A stretch of DNA of 64,000 bases from Cotesia glomerata (Eukaryota > Arthropoda > Insecta > Hymenoptera > Braconidae). Under the pieces are notes generated by a model. It was not told where the DNA came from. It was given only the letters and a program-made list of their open reading frames with translations, and did not search any database. Positions 35,101 through 48,344 of this stretch are shown one piece after another. A program made the translations under genes and the position numbers. The stretch's first letter is position 1; each line of letters begins with the position of its first letter. The stretch is from positions 11,573,113 through 11,637,112 of the forward strand of contig NC_058163.1 in the NCBI RefSeq assembly GCF_020080835.1. The letters are read 5' to 3'.

Positions 35101-38100
35101 ATCGAAAACCATCCCTCTAGCTCCCATAGAGGTTCCGGAATTGAAATTTACCAATAAAGAGTTAATAACGCAGCAACCCATTCCAGCTCTTCCAAGAGAT
35201 ATTGTGAAAACTCCTGATGAAGTGGCTGATTTGCCTGTACATGAAGAAGTGGATCCAAAACTTTATGAGATAGACAATTATGATACAAGTAAAGAAGATA
35301 AAAATCAATATACCAAAGAATCGGTTATTTCTTTCAAAGAACAAAAAAATATTCCAGAGGTCTTTAGTAAACCCACTGATAAATGCGAGAAAGGTATTGA
35401 TAAAATTACCGAAGGTACTCGGAGAGACTCTGAAAAGGATATTGATGAAAAACTGTTTTCAAAATCAGTATCTCCAAAAAAAAGTTTTGATGCAGATGAA
35501 TTATTGTCAGAAAAAAAAACTGAAAAAGATCATCAATTAATCCTTGATGACAAACAAGTTGATTCTAAAAAAATAATGGGGCCAAAAAAAGAAGATAAAG
35601 AAATTGATATACCTGAAACAATTTTAACTAAAAAAGAGATTACATTAGATACTCACTCATTACAAATTGGTGAAGTTAATGAGAACGTTGAAAGTGTTGA
35701 AGATGTTGAAGCTTTGTTAGAAGAAGCATCTAAAAAGTTTAAAACCGTAAAAGACAGTCTACGAGATTCATTAGAGTCATTAGAAGAACATGTAGGTGAA
35801 GAAGAGTTTAAAAAAACCACACTAGAACTTGATAATGATAATGAGATAGAGGGAAAATTGAACAAAGTCGTTGAAAAGTTGGAAGAAATTGAGCCAAGAA
35901 AACAAAATATTTCAACTGATATGACCGCACAAAATATAAAATCAGATGTGTTAAAAAGCGATAGTTCTGATTATGTTGAGCGAAGTGATACCATTAGCCC
36001 TGTTAAAAATATCAAAGATGCTGTAAAAGATGTAGGTGAAGTACTTGCAGGAACAGCTGGTATAATTATTGATGATAAACCAAAAGATGTCATTGATATT
36101 GTCAAAAAAGTTGCAGAAGTACTTAAGGAAGATAATTTTCTTCCGGTTCAGTATCCAGTTCAAGATAAATCAAAAACTGAAGTTGAAGAAGATTTGAATG
36201 ATAAAAAATTATCGCCAGATCATCATATTAAAGTACTGGATACTTCATCATCCATAAGAAGTAGAAGTGAATCAATAACTGAAGCTAAATTAATGTGTGC
36301 TAAATTATTAGAAGATAATGTGGTGCCTCATTTACAAGAAAGTTCTCTTAGTGAAGATATTAAAAGTTCTGACGTGGATGTTTTAGAAGTTGGAATTGAA
36401 AAGGTATGTGAAAAAGTGAATACCAATCTGCAAAAAGATGATTCCCATCAAGCTATAAGTGACGTAGTAACTTCAGAAATCGCATTTGACCATAAAATGA
36501 TACCTACAACTGCCGAGGTAGTCTTAATTACCCCAGATTCAATGCCACCATCACCTAAGCTCTCGATAGAACTTCAAGAAGAAACTTCTGTAACTAAAGA
36601 TGTTAGAAATATTATTAAAAATAAAGATAATATTTATGATATAATTAAAGATATACTGTTAATTGAGAAATCTAAGATTTCTGATCAAGTGTTAGAATTT
36701 ATTTCTATTAGTAAACAAATTTCTAAACAGGAACTTATTGTAATTATAGACCGAATTATTTCTAAGGAATATCTGTTACAAAGTAAAGTAGATGAAGCTA
36801 GTAAAATGAGTAAAGTGGAGAAAAAAATAGCTGATGACATTAAAAAGCATCAACTTGAAGATTATATTCAAGAAAATTATCTGAAAAAAAATATACCAAT
36901 CACTTTAGAAATTTTAGAAGAAATAGCTTTAAAACATTCATACCCAAGGTTTTTAATAATTGAAATCATTAAAAGTATTATTACTATGAAAGGGATTACG
37001 AAATCATCTGTAATAAATATCTCTGAGAAAGCTCTAATACAATTAGCTCAGGAGAATGTTCCAACACAAGATGTGATTGTGGATCAGAAAAATTCACTTG
37101 CCGATAAAGTTACAGATGATATTCAATACGATGAGGTTGCTCAAATACCAGATAAAGTAATATCTGAAATCAATCATTTTATTTCAAAAGAATTTATAGA
37201 AAAAAAGAAAATAATTGACATTAATGTTATCGATAGAATTCACCAACAATATTTTATTTCTAAACGAATTATCATTGAAATTATAAATAACTTAATTATA
37301 AATAAAAAATTAAGAAAACAGTCAGTTGTGGACAGTACCGTATGGAATTCCTATGAATCTAGCGATGGAATAGATGAAATTTTAAAAACTGTTAGAAAGG
37401 ATGAGATTGTAAATAAAGTCGTCAGTGATTCTTCAAAAGATTCATCGGAGAGAAGCGAAAAAGGTTCACCTACTGAGGGTGTGGATGAAATTGAACTTAA
37501 TAATCGTGGTAAAACAAAATATAGAGATGAAAAAGAAGAAACCATAGAAGACATTGAAAAAGAAGACAAAAATTTTGACACAGAAAGTAATATAAAATTA
37601 GCTAAATCATCATTGACGAGTTTAGAGACAACATCATCAAGAGCAGTAACACTAACAAGTGACCTTAAAGAACAAATTATTTCTAGTAAAGAACAGAAAG
37701 GAACTGAAGATGAAAAAATGATTATGGAAGCCGTTCAAGATGAGATGATTTCACAATCTATTACACCAAGCACGAAGGATCATTCAGCTGAACCTGAAGT
37801 AAGCGCAAAAGACGATGAAAAGTCTACTCATAACATAGATAATTCACTTACAAAAACGGATAAACCCTTCGAATTGGATAATAGTGAAATTTCAGATAAT
37901 GAATTATTGTTGTCACGGACACACTCAATATCAAAAGATCAACATGCCTTGATTGAAAGTGGAAAAGATGATGATAAAATTTTAGATACTCAAACTGATG
38001 ATTTGTCAATCATACCGAAAGTATTAAAAACAGAAACAGTAAGAAGTTGTGAAGTAGATGATGAGGAGGTTAAGAAAACGGCAGAAGGTTCATCAGTGTA

Positions 38101-41100
38101 TAACGCAACAATAAGTCTTGATAAAATGGGAAATCTAGAGAAGTATTCAACCTCAGAATTAGATATAATTAACTCATCGTCATCGCAAGCGTTAATTACA
38201 CCGACTCAAGATAAGTATCCAGTAGATAGAGCAGAAAATGTGCAGCATTTGATTGGATTGCATACTACACCAGCATTACCAGAATCAGGCGAAGGAATAG
38301 AACTTTACAAACATCAGGAAGAAGTCAAACCACAAACTTTTTCTAAGTCATCATCACCAACGTCTGACAAAAGTTTAACTGAAAATCGTAGAGATGAATC
38401 AGAAGTTTCAACAATATCGACAGAGACACAACCTTATGTAGTTCCAGAGAACTTAGAAAACTTGAGTGCAACTGCAGAAAGTAAGGATAATAACATTGAA
38501 TTTGTTGCTTCACATCTAGATACAGCTCATCCTCAAAAAAGAAGCTCGATTGATCAGAGAAAAGAAGATAAAATCCAGAAAAATAGCTTAATAACTTCAA
38601 TAGATACAGCTTTCATTGGTAACAAAGATACTGTAGACAGAACTGAGGATCAAAACGAAGGAACGGAACCACATACTTTTTCAAAATCACCATCTGATAA
38701 AAGTTTATCTGAGCACGGTGAAAATGAAATGAAAATTGTAACTGAGAAAGAGAGTAAGAAAGTTGAAGCGCGAATTTATTCAAAGTCACCGTCACCAATA
38801 TCTCATAAGAGTATTACTGACGATCACAAAGATAAAACAGAAGATCTGACAATACCTACAAATTCACCCTCTTCTACATTCCCAGAAAAGGCTGAAAGCT
38901 TAAGTCCGATCGCAGGAGATAACTATGATGATAGCAAAGAAACTGCTTCACAACAAAATTTATCAACTGATCAAGAAAGAAGTTTAATCGATCATGGCAA
39001 AGAACTAGAAGTTCAGAGAAAAGATTCAGGTGCTGCGATAGATACAGCTTTTAGTGATATTCAGGACACTACTGACCAACCGGAAAAACATAGAAAAGAG
39101 AAGAAGTCACCAATTCTATCAAAGTCAACATCACCAACATTTGATAGAAGTGTTACTGACGATCACAAAGATAGAACAGAAGATATAGCAAAACCTTCAG
39201 AGTCCTCATCTTTTGCAGTCTTGAAAGAAGCAGAAAGCCCAAGGCCGATTGCAGGAGATAAACACGATGATATTGGAGAAGCTACTTCACAAGATATATC
39301 ACCTGTTCAAAAAAAGAGTTCAATCGATCAGGGCAAAGATGTTGAAGTTCACAGGAAAGATTCAGTAGTTGAGATAGATACAGCTTCCGGTGATATTCAT
39401 GACACTACTGACCAACCTAAAAAACAGAAAGAAGAGGACAAGTCACCGATTCTCTTTAAGTCAACATCACCAACATCTGATAAAAGTGTTATCGATGATC
39501 TCAAAGATAAAATCGAACATCTGACAATATCTATAAAGTCACCCTCTTCTGCAATCTCAGAAAAGGCTGAAAGCTTAAGCCCTGTTGCAGGTGATAAGCA
39601 CGATGATATCGAAGAGGCTGCTTTACAAAAAAATTTATCTTCCGGTGATATTCGAGACACTACCGATCAACCTAAAAAACAGCGAGAAGAGGAGAAGTCA
39701 CTAATTCTCTCAAAGTCGACATCACCAACATCTGATAAAAGTGTTACCGACGATCACAAAGATAAAGCAGACAATATAGCAACGCCTACAGAGTCCTCAT
39801 CTTTGGCAGTCCCAAAAAAAGTAGAAAGTTCAATACCAGTTGGAGGAGATGAGCACGATGATTACGAACTTGCTGCATCACAACATGATATATCACCTAT
39901 TCAGAAAAAAAGTTCAATCGATCATGGCAGAGAAGTCGAAGTTCAGAGAAAAAATTCAGGTGTTGCAATAGATACAGCTTTAAGTGATATTCAGGACACT
40001 AATGACCAACCTAAAAAACAGACACCAGAAGAAAAATCATCAATTCTCTCAAAGACAGCATCACCAACATCTGTCAAGAGTGTTACTGACGATCACGATG
40101 ATGAAACAGAAAATCTGATAATACCTTCAAGGATCTCATCTTCTGCAGTCTCAAAAAAATCAGAGAGCCCAAGGCCGGTTGCAGGAGATGAACAAGATGA
40201 TATTAACGAAGCTACTTCACAAGATATAATACTTGTTCAGAAGAGAAGTTCAATCGATCAGGGCGAAGATGTTGAAGACCACCATAAAGATTCAGTAGTT
40301 TCAATAGACACAGCTTCCGGTGATATTCATGACACTACTGACCAACCTAAAAAACAGAAAGAAGAGGAGAGGTCACCGATTCTTTCTAATTCAACATCAT
40401 CAACATCTGATAAAAGTGTTATCGATGATCACAAAGATAAAACCAAAGGTCTGACAATACCTTCAAAGTCATCCTCTTCTGCAATCTCAGAAAATGCAGA
40501 AAGCACGAGCCCGATCGCAAGTGATGAGCACGATGATACCGAAGAGGCTGCTTTACAACAAAATTTATCTTCCGGTGATAATCAAGACACTTTTGATCAA
40601 CCTAAAAAACAGAGAGAAGAGAAGAAATCACCAATTCTCTCAAAGTCAACATCACCAATATTCGATAGAAGTGTTACTGACGATCACAAAGATAGAACAG
40701 AAGATATAGCAAAACCTTCAGAGTCCTCATCTTTTGCAATCCCGAAAGAAGTAGAAAGCCCAAGGCCGGTTGCAGGAGATAAACACGATGATATTAAAGA
40801 AGCTACTTCACAAGATATATCACCTGTTCAAAAAAAGAGTTCAATCGATCAGGGTAAAGATGTTGAAGTTCACAGGAGAGATTCAGTAGTTGAGATAGAT
40901 ACAGCTTCCGGTGATATTCATGACACTACTGACCAACCTAAAAAACAGAAAGAAGAGGACAAGTCACCGATTCTCTCTAAGTCAACATCACCAACATCTG
41001 ATAAAAGTGTTATCGATGATCACAAAGATAAAACCAAAGGTCTGACAATACCTTCAAAGTCATCCTCTTCTGCAATCTCAGAAAAGGCTGAAAGCTTGAG

Positions 41101-44100
41101 CCCTGTTACAGGTGATAAACACGATGATATCGAAGAGGCTGCTTTACAACAAAATTTATCTTCCGATGATATTCGAGACACTACTGATCAACCTAAAAGA
41201 CAGAGAGAAGAGGAGAAGTCACTAATTCTCTCAAAGTCAACATCATCAACATCTGATAAAAGTGTTATCGATGATCACAAAAATAAAACCGAAGATCTGA
41301 CAATACCTACAAAGTCACCCTCTTTTGCTTTCTCAGAAAATGCAGAAAGCTCAAGCCCGGTCGCAAGTGATGAGCACGATGATACCAAAGAAGCTGCTTT
41401 ACAAAAAAATTTATCTTCCGGTGATAATCAAGACACTTTTGGTCAACCTAAAAAACAGAGAGAAGAGGAGAAATCACCAATTCTCTCAAAGTCAACATCA
41501 CCAACATTCGATAGAAGTGTTACTGACGATCACAAAGATAGAACAGAAGATATAGCAAAACCTTCAGAGTCCTCATCTTTTGCAATCCCGAAAAAAGTAG
41601 AAAGCCCAAGGCCGGTTGCAGGAGATAAACACGATGATATTGAAGAAGCTACTTCACAAGATATATCACCTGTTCAAAAAAAGAGTTCAATCGATCAGGG
41701 CAAAGATGTTGAAGTTCACAGGAGAGATTCAGTAGTTGAGATAGATACAGCTTCCGGTGATATTCATGACACTGACCAACCTAAAAAACAGAAAGAAGAG
41801 AAGAAGTCACCGATTCTCTCTAAGTCAACATCACCAACATCTGATAAAAGTGTTATCGATGATCACAAAGATAAAACCAAAGGTCTGACAATACCTTCAA
41901 AGTCACCCTCTTCTGCAATCTCAGAAAAGGCTGAAAGCTTGAGCCCTGTTACAGGTCATAAACACGATGATATCGAAGAGGCTGCTTTACAACAAAATTT
42001 ATCTTCCGATGATATTCGAGACACTACTGATCAACTTAAAAGACAGAGAGAAGAGGAGAAGTCACTAATTCTCTCAAAGTCAACATCACCAACATCTGAT
42101 AAAAGTGTTACCGACGATCACAAAGATAAAGCAGAAAATATAGCAACGCCTACAGAGTCCTCATCTTTGGCAGTCCCGAAAGAAGTAGAAAGTTCAATAC
42201 CAGTTGCAGGAGATGAGCACGATGATATCGAACTTGATGCATCACAACATGATATATCACCTATTCAGAACAAAAGTTCAATCGATCATGGCAGAGAAGT
42301 CGAAGTTCAGAGAAAAAATTCAGGTGTTGCAATAGATACAGCTTTAAGTGATATTCAGGACACTACTGACCAACCTAAAAAACATAGCGAAGAAGAGAAG
42401 TCACCAATTCTCTCAAAGTCTGCATCACCAACATCTGATAAAAGTGTGACCGATGATCACAAGGATAAAACAGAAGATCTGATAATACCTATAAAGTCAC
42501 CATCTCCTGCATTATCAGAAATGGCAGAAAGCTCAAGCCCGGTTGCAGGTGACGAGCACGATGACATCGAAAGGGCTGCTTTGCAACAAAATTTATCAAC
42601 TGCTCAGGTAAGAGGATCAATCGATCAGGGCGAAGAAGTTGAAGTTCACAGGAAGGATTCAGTAGTTGCAATAGATACAGCTTCCGGTGATATTCTTGAC
42701 ACTACTGCTCATCCTAAAAAACAGAGGGAAGAGGAGAAGTCACCAATTCTCTCAAAGTCACCATCACCAAGTTCTGAAAAGATTATTACTGAGCGACTTG
42801 TTGACGAAGCAGAAGATCTGGCTACACCTACAAAATTCTCATCTTCTGCTGTCCCAGAAAAGGCAGAGAGCTCAAGTCCGGTTGCAGGAGGTAAGCACGA
42901 TGATATCAAACTTGCTGCTCTACAACAAGATAGGTCACTTACTCAGAAAAGAAGTTCAATCGATCGTGGCAAAGAAATTGAAGTTCAGAGAAAATATTCA
43001 GTAGTTGTCCTAGATACAGGTATCACTCAGATTAAGGATACTACTAAACACTGTGAGATACAGAAAAAAGAAGTGAAACTACCGACTTCTTCTAAGTCTC
43101 CATCTCCAACATCTGATAAAAGATTTACTGAGTCTCGGGAAGATAAACCAGAATATCTACCAATAACTACAAAGGTGCAACCTTTTGCAGTGTCAGAATC
43201 GGCCTCGAGTGTGATTGCAGATGTTAAGCACGATAACATCAAGACTGCTGCTTTACAACAAGATTTAACATTTGCTGAGGGAAAAATATCAACTGACGAG
43301 GGCAAAGAAACAGACATTCAGGAAGAATTGCTACGATCTGATAGAACATTCGCTGAATCCAGTTCAGATGCATCGCAGAGTCTAAAATCACCCGTACTCG
43401 CACAGACTTTATCAATTCTAGATAAAATAGGTCGTTCGGAACAGATTATAGAAGATAAGGATATTCTTAAAGAAAGTACAGTGGATCAGAAAGATGATAT
43501 GAAATTCTCTAAAAAAGAACTCACGTATTCATGTGAAACAATTACTCGGGAATTTGAACCTACAACTGAACATATCGAAGACCTGAATGAGACAGAAAAA
43601 CTAAGTAGTCTTTTAATGCCATCATCACCAAAGTCTGATAAAACTTCAGCTGTACATAATGAAGATGAAACGAATGTACTTAAATTACCGGTAACACCAG
43701 TATCTTCAGTCGTTTCCGAAAAAGCAATAATCTTAAGTCAAGTTGCTTGCGATATGGATGATAACATAGGAATAATTGCACCGCAACAAGATTTAATGAT
43801 TTCTCATACAGATAAGTTAATTGATGAAAAAGAAGAGCAAAACATCAATGTTAAGGAACTTATTTCTCCAATAAATACAACCGTAAGTGATATTCAAAGT
43901 TCTATCGATCATACGGACGGTAAGTGCGAAAAAGAAAAACCAAAGAGTCCTTCGATGTCCTCATCATTAAGCGGGGATGAATGTTCAACTGACTATGGTG
44001 GCCATGAAACGAAAGATCCAAAATTAGCTATTACAAAATCAGATCAGACGAAGAGTATCGATGAAAAACAAGCGGAACAAAGTCATGGCAAAGAATTTGA

Positions 44101-47100
44101 ATCTCCCATCATCTCTCGGGAAAGGAAAAGATCTATAGACCAATTAGAACCTTGTGGTGATGATAGATCTATTACTTCAAGAATATCATCATCATTATGT
44201 TCTGATATAAGCATAGCTGAAGGAAGTGAAATTGATTCCAAAGATATTAAATTATCTTCATCGTTACAATCTTTAGTAGAATTAAATGAACCAAGAAGCT
44301 CAAGTCAACAAGACGATCTTACATGCAATCAAGACCAGAAAGAGCAATATGACGAAAAATGTTCTTCGAAATCACTGATATCAAATGAAAAGAGTAGCTC
44401 CACTTGTCTAAAAGAAGATAAATTTCAGAAAATTGAATCCACACATTTGTCAGTGTTGCTAAGGGATACTAAAGTTATAGCTAATGAAAAAAAAGATGAT
44501 TCAAGAGACCACAAATCAATTACGGCTTTAGAATCTTTAATTGCACCAGAGCATGAAGAATTCGAGAGTAAACTCATGACGGAGTTACTTGATGACGCTG
44601 ATAGTACAAAATTACCAACGTCTGAGAAAGTGAGTCAAAGCGAAATCTCAGTGGATAATAATATTATAGAAGAAGAACAACAACTATGTGCTAATAAACC
44701 GGTATCGCTCAGCGGAATCGCATCAAGTAAAGAAATAAAAAATTTGGATCAAATTTTAGAAGACGATAAAGATACAATTCAAACTGAACCAGCCGAAGAA
44801 GATAGTTTCGTTGATCAAACTGATGACTGTGTCAATCTGAAAATAGAAACTGGATCGAAGCCGATGTCATCAAATTCTGATCAAATTGTAGATAAAGGTC
44901 AAGAAAATCAGTCAGATGATTTAAAGTCATCTTCAGCAACACAGTCGTCAATATTGATAGAAGATAAGAGGAATTTAATTGAAGAAGTTAAAGATGAAAA
45001 ATATATCATTGGTGAATATATAGTAAAAGGTCAAAAAGAAAGAGTAGAAGAAGTAAGTTTATTTTTAACACCTGAAACGTCAGTACCATCAGATAAACCA
45101 CAAAATCTAAGTGCGAATGTTGATGTTCAAGATGCTGTTAAAATTATAGTATCATCAAAAGATAGTCCAGTTGAAAGAGATAATTTGTTGGACAGAGAAG
45201 ATAAGTTACACCATGATGGAGATCATATACCTCCAACATCATCAGTAATTAGTCAGCAACTTATTTTAACTGATCGAATCCTTGAAAAAGAGGGCAAAGA
45301 AAAAGTAATTACTTCATCATCACCACAGAAAGAACTTTCAGATAAATCAAAAAATCTAACAGAAGATGGAGATGAAGAGTTTAATAGTCTCCACGAAATT
45401 GAAACGCCATCAGAAGAGTTAAAGACTGTGGATTTATTGAAAAACAAATCAGATAAGGACGAAATGTCAAAAACATCAAAAACAACAATTGCAAATACAA
45501 AGCACTTCACCGAAAAAATTATTGAACGTGGTGAAGATTCTGAACCCAGTCAATCCAAACGTTCATATGACGACGAAGATGAATTAGCTTCAGTTTGTTC
45601 AAAAAATGTTGATGAAAGCTTAGCAGATGTTAATAAATCAAACATGAAGCTTGATGAATTTAATGATGAAAGAAAATATACATTGACACAAAAAAATGAT
45701 ATTGAAAATTATATAATAAGTGAATATGTGATAAAAGGCCGAAAAATTGTTAGTGATAATCTTGAAGAGATTGTTAATCTTTATGATGTGTCAAAAAACG
45801 TTGTAGTTGAAATAATTGAAGAAATTTGTAACAAAAAAAATATTGAAATGGAATTTATTTTTCACAAAGATGAAAATATAAAGCTTAATACTGAATATTT
45901 GGTAACAAAGAAAGAAATTCAACCGACTGATTTAATTACGGACAAAAAAGTGGATGTAGAAAATAGTGAATTTTTAATCAAGAATAAGGAACAAGAAGAG
46001 ATGTTAAAGAAAAAATATGAATTTTATGATGAAAAGGAAAAAAGTTCCATAACTGAAAAAAAAATAATGGAAGTAGAGTCCAAAATTCAAGACAAATATA
46101 TAAACGAGAATAATAAAATTTCTTGGTCTGATCTTGATGAAATGGAAAAAACTTTATCCGTACCTAGGTATATATTAATTGAAATAATTGAAAAGTTAAT
46201 AATAAAAATGCATTTATCGCGAAAGACTATTTATGATCAAATTATTTTGGATGAAAGTCATGACGGAAATGAACTTTTCGATCGACGATCTAGCAAGCCA
46301 GCAACTGAATGTGAATCTTTTGAATGTTCAACGTCGCAAATCTTAGACCATGACAATAAATATGAAAGTCAATTTCAAATGTCCTTCCCTAGTACAATAA
46401 CAGAAATGCGCACAACTCATATAACTACTTTTAGTGAAAAGTCCGCTGATGATTTACACTCCGATCCAAATCATTTTCTAGACTCCGCTGAATCTTCAAG
46501 GTTAACGGCAACATCTTTAGATACAAAAAATATCGAAGAAAATATTATTAGTGATAGAGATGTGGAAAGAGAAACAGCAAAAAAAAAGGATATTTCCGTT
46601 GAAGGCGAAACTAAAACTGTTGAAGAGATGCCAGAATATGACGTTATTATCAAAAGAACAGTTATAAAGAGTAGCTTAGTTGAACCAGAGATCAAAAATG
46701 AAGATGAAAGTAAGACTGCAGTTACTCATAATGAATCAGCATTGGAAAGAAAAGAAAAATATGAGACTGATGAAATAAAACCGATAGAGTCAAGAGAAAA
46801 AGTACACAGTTATAAAAGCCATTTAGGCATGATAACTTCGGAAGAAAAATCAGGGAGATCAACTCCTGAAAGAAGAGATGGATTCGATAGTTGTTCTAGA
46901 ACAGCAACCCCAGAAGGTTTTCGTTCTGAAGAAGTTATAAGAACCACAATAACCACAACTAGAACAATATCCAATGAAGGGGAAATCGTTACAACTACTA
47001 AAGAAGTAACAGAAACGACAAATGAACATGGTGAAACAATTGTTTTAGCAGAAAAAGTAGATGTTATGGTAGCAGACCAAGGGTCATCGTTGACTAAATT

Positions 47101-48344
47101 AGCTTTAGTTGAAACTGATCAATCATCAGAAATCCAAAAGTCGGATTCGTCCTATTTAGGTTTACAAACCTCTTTGAGTGATTCTCACGATAATAATGAT
47201 CAACTTTTAACTCATGTTTGGCCTAAGTGTGAAGAGACGACTCCTAAACTTGAAACAATTGAGACTTCATCGTCAATTTCATCTCAAGTTTATCATTGCG
47301 AAATGCAAAGTAAGCCTGTTGAATTTTCTGCAGCTGATATGAGTAGTAGTTTTTACGGCCAGTTACCATCTATACCACCTTGTCATGAAATGGAATCATC
47401 TATCACGTTTGTTAGTTCGAATGATGGTGATGATTTTACATTTAAAAAAGTAACTGCATATGATGTTCTAAGTGACGACATGAAATTACATCAAACTACA
47501 AATATTGAAAAAGATGATGAATCTGAAAAAGTATACGAAGCTGACGAAGAAAAAAGTGGTGATGCAGCTAAGGATCCATTAAAAGATTGGGGTAAACCAA
47601 TGAAGTTACCACCCCCTGAACGACCAGATAGATTCAATTTTGGAAATAACACATTAAACCGCAGTATTAACATTTCATCGAATTCATCTGATTTCGACAT
47701 ACTTTATGATTGGGGAAAACCTATGGAATTACCTTCACCTGCTTTTGGTGGTACTGAAACCTCTGATAAGACATCGTCATTAACACCACGAAAAGATAAT
47801 AAACAGTCTAAAAAAATTATCTCAGAAAATTTGAAAAATAAAAAGCACTCAGAGAGTCCTAGCAAAAGTAATAAAAAATCTAAAGAAACCAACAATAAAA
47901 TTCAACCAATTTATTTAGATCTGACTTTCGTTCCTCATCATGGAAATTCTTATTACACCTCATTCGAATTTTTCAAGCAAATACGGGCAAGATATTACGT
48001 TTTTAGTGGGACAGAACCGAGTCGTGATGTATATGATGCATTACTGAATGCTAAGAAGACTTGGGAAAATAAGGACCTTGGTAAATACATTTTTTTCATT
48101 TATTTGAAGATTTATCTTATCAATTTTATTTACAATTGAATGAATTTATTTATTCATTTTTTTTTTCTTTTCAGAAGTGACGATTATTCCCACCTACGAT
48201 ACTGATACTTTAGGTTATTGGGTAGCTGATAATGAAGAAGCACTTGCAGAAAACCATATTGATCTTTCTCCATCCGCTTCACGGTGTACAATCAATCTTC
48301 AGGATCACGAAACAAGCTGTAGCGCTTATCGACTTGAATTTTAA
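29194..48344 (+). CDS. futsch: Futsch-like microtubule-associated protein (MAP1 family), 5,621 residues
   Basis: Six coding exons: 29,194-29,425, 30,115-30,213, 30,298-30,480 corrected to 30,298-30,470, 31,295-31,452, 32,047-48,080 and 48,175-48,344, all GT-AG and in phase. The N-terminal MAP1 heavy-chain module (residues 30-500) includes GCYLLVVLPEPHAIQHKDFI and the metallo-beta-lactamase-like FPGGQGDAALFGINGFNMLV. Then come a lysine-rich region (about 540-805) expected to bind microtubules, an acidic run (about 980-1,040), helical repeats, and a long Ser/Asp/Lys repeat block (about 2,315-3,970). Two DWGKPM motifs stand near 5,400 and 5,440, and the light-chain domain closes the protein (LTFVPHHG...FSGTEPSRDV, ending QDHETSCSAYRLEF). 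Insect Futsch organises axonal and synaptic microtubules in neurons. The 16-kb exon is fully open. An alternative ATG at 29,176 lies just upstream, across the presumed splice site. Retention of the last 94-bp intron would give a different end. Confidence 0.95.
29953..29990. promoter_or_regulatory. CRE and E-box motifs in Futsch-like intron 1
   Basis: A full TGACGTCA (29,955-29,962) and a CACGTG (29,982-29,987) lie 20 bp apart in a short GC-richer patch (GAGGGCGGATCC...TTTGCGGCT) within intron 1, about 750 bp after the ATG. They could serve an internal promoter or enhancer; the sequence alone cannot decide, and the patch may be repeat-derived. Confidence 0.3.
30995..31078. repeat. Perfect 30-bp-arm hairpin in Futsch-like intron 3
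   Basis: ACCAGTATATGATCACTCCA (arm 30,995-31,024) and its exact reverse complement (31,049-31,078) are separated by 24 bp. No mismatches are seen over 30 bp, which in neutral intron DNA implies recent insertion or selection. Confidence 0.95.
31668..31835. repeat. MITE-like inverted repeat in Futsch-like intron 4
   Basis: Arms of about 55 bp: GCAATTGCAGTTTCGATTGG...CGAAACGAATGAAATTTTTG pairs with AAAATTTCCATTCGTTTCG...GATTGAAACTGCAATCACTG. The intervening region is about 50 bp of A/T-rich DNA. The neighbouring CTCGCTTTGCTCTC may belong to the same insertion. Confidence 0.8.
33000..33800 (+). other. Lysine-rich putative microtubule-binding region of the Futsch-like protein
   Basis: Residues about 538-805 are dense in K/E pairs (KKESKKDSQKESEGKK, IERKKQDPKDLKEIK) and then basic/proline-rich (KPVIRRIKSTSSPSKNR). 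In MAP1 proteins a KKE/KKD-rich stretch at the matching position binds microtubules. This is a domain note within the CDS. Confidence 0.7.
34320..34500 (+). other. Acidic run of the Futsch-like protein
   Basis: GAT-rich sequence codes about 60 residues of mostly Asp with Asn and Glu (DDDDNDDDDDNDIDDENEDI). The nucleotide sequence is a decayed GAT microsatellite. The reverse strand gives spurious histidine-rich frames here. Confidence 0.9.
36619..37335 (+). repeat. Futsch-like helical repeat module, copies 1-3
   Basis: Three consecutive segments of about 50 residues align: at 36,619-36,795 (ISKQELIVIIDRIISKEYL), 36,829-37,023 (YPRFLIIEIIKSIITMKGIT) and 37,165-37,335 (ISKRIIIEIINNLIINKKL). Common pattern: Y/F-I-x3-Y/F-I/L, about 10 residues, I/L-x-E/D-x-I, about 5 residues, then [S/P]-[K/R]-x-I-I-I-E-I-I-x2-I-I-x3-x-I. 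Two amphipathic helices per unit are suggested. The amino-acid composition (Ile-rich) differs sharply from the polar repeats around it. Confidence 0.75.
38330..43300 (+). repeat. Long coding repeat block of the Futsch-like protein
   Basis: About 17 degenerate units around the core SPTSDKSVTDDHKDKTEDL, each continuing with a KSPSSAISEKAESLSPVAG-like part and, in alternate units, KKSSIDQGKDVEVHRKDS. Units are about 85-115 residues. A higher-order unit of 846 bp (282 residues) repeats at 40,588 and 41,434 with very few changes. Most units have SP or DDHKD sites; the block is predicted to be disordered and phosphorylated. The frame is kept over the whole 5 kb. Confidence 0.95.
45697..46250 (+). 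repeat. Futsch-like helical repeat module, copies 4 and 5
   Basis: The segments 45,697-45,865 (VSKNVVVEIIEEICNKKNI) and 46,084-46,250 (VPRYILIEIIEKLIIKMHL) are the same module as at 36.6-37.3 kb, about 8.4 kb further on. A truncated sixth start (YIIGEYIVKGQKERVEEV) is at 44,989-45,066. The modules thus flank the large polar repeat block on both sides. Confidence 0.75.
47584..47730 (+). other. Paired DWGKPM motifs of the Futsch-like protein
   Basis: DWGKPMKLPPPERPDRFNF and DWGKPMELPSPAFGG occur about 40 residues apart, just before the light-chain domain. Such short motifs precede the light chain in arthropod MAP1 proteins; their partner is not known to me. Confidence 0.7.

Noticed and set aside
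32544..47895. Numerous short antisense and shifted frames inside the 16-kb exon
   Set aside because: The sense frame is unbroken and matches MAP1 at both ends; the others have no independent support.
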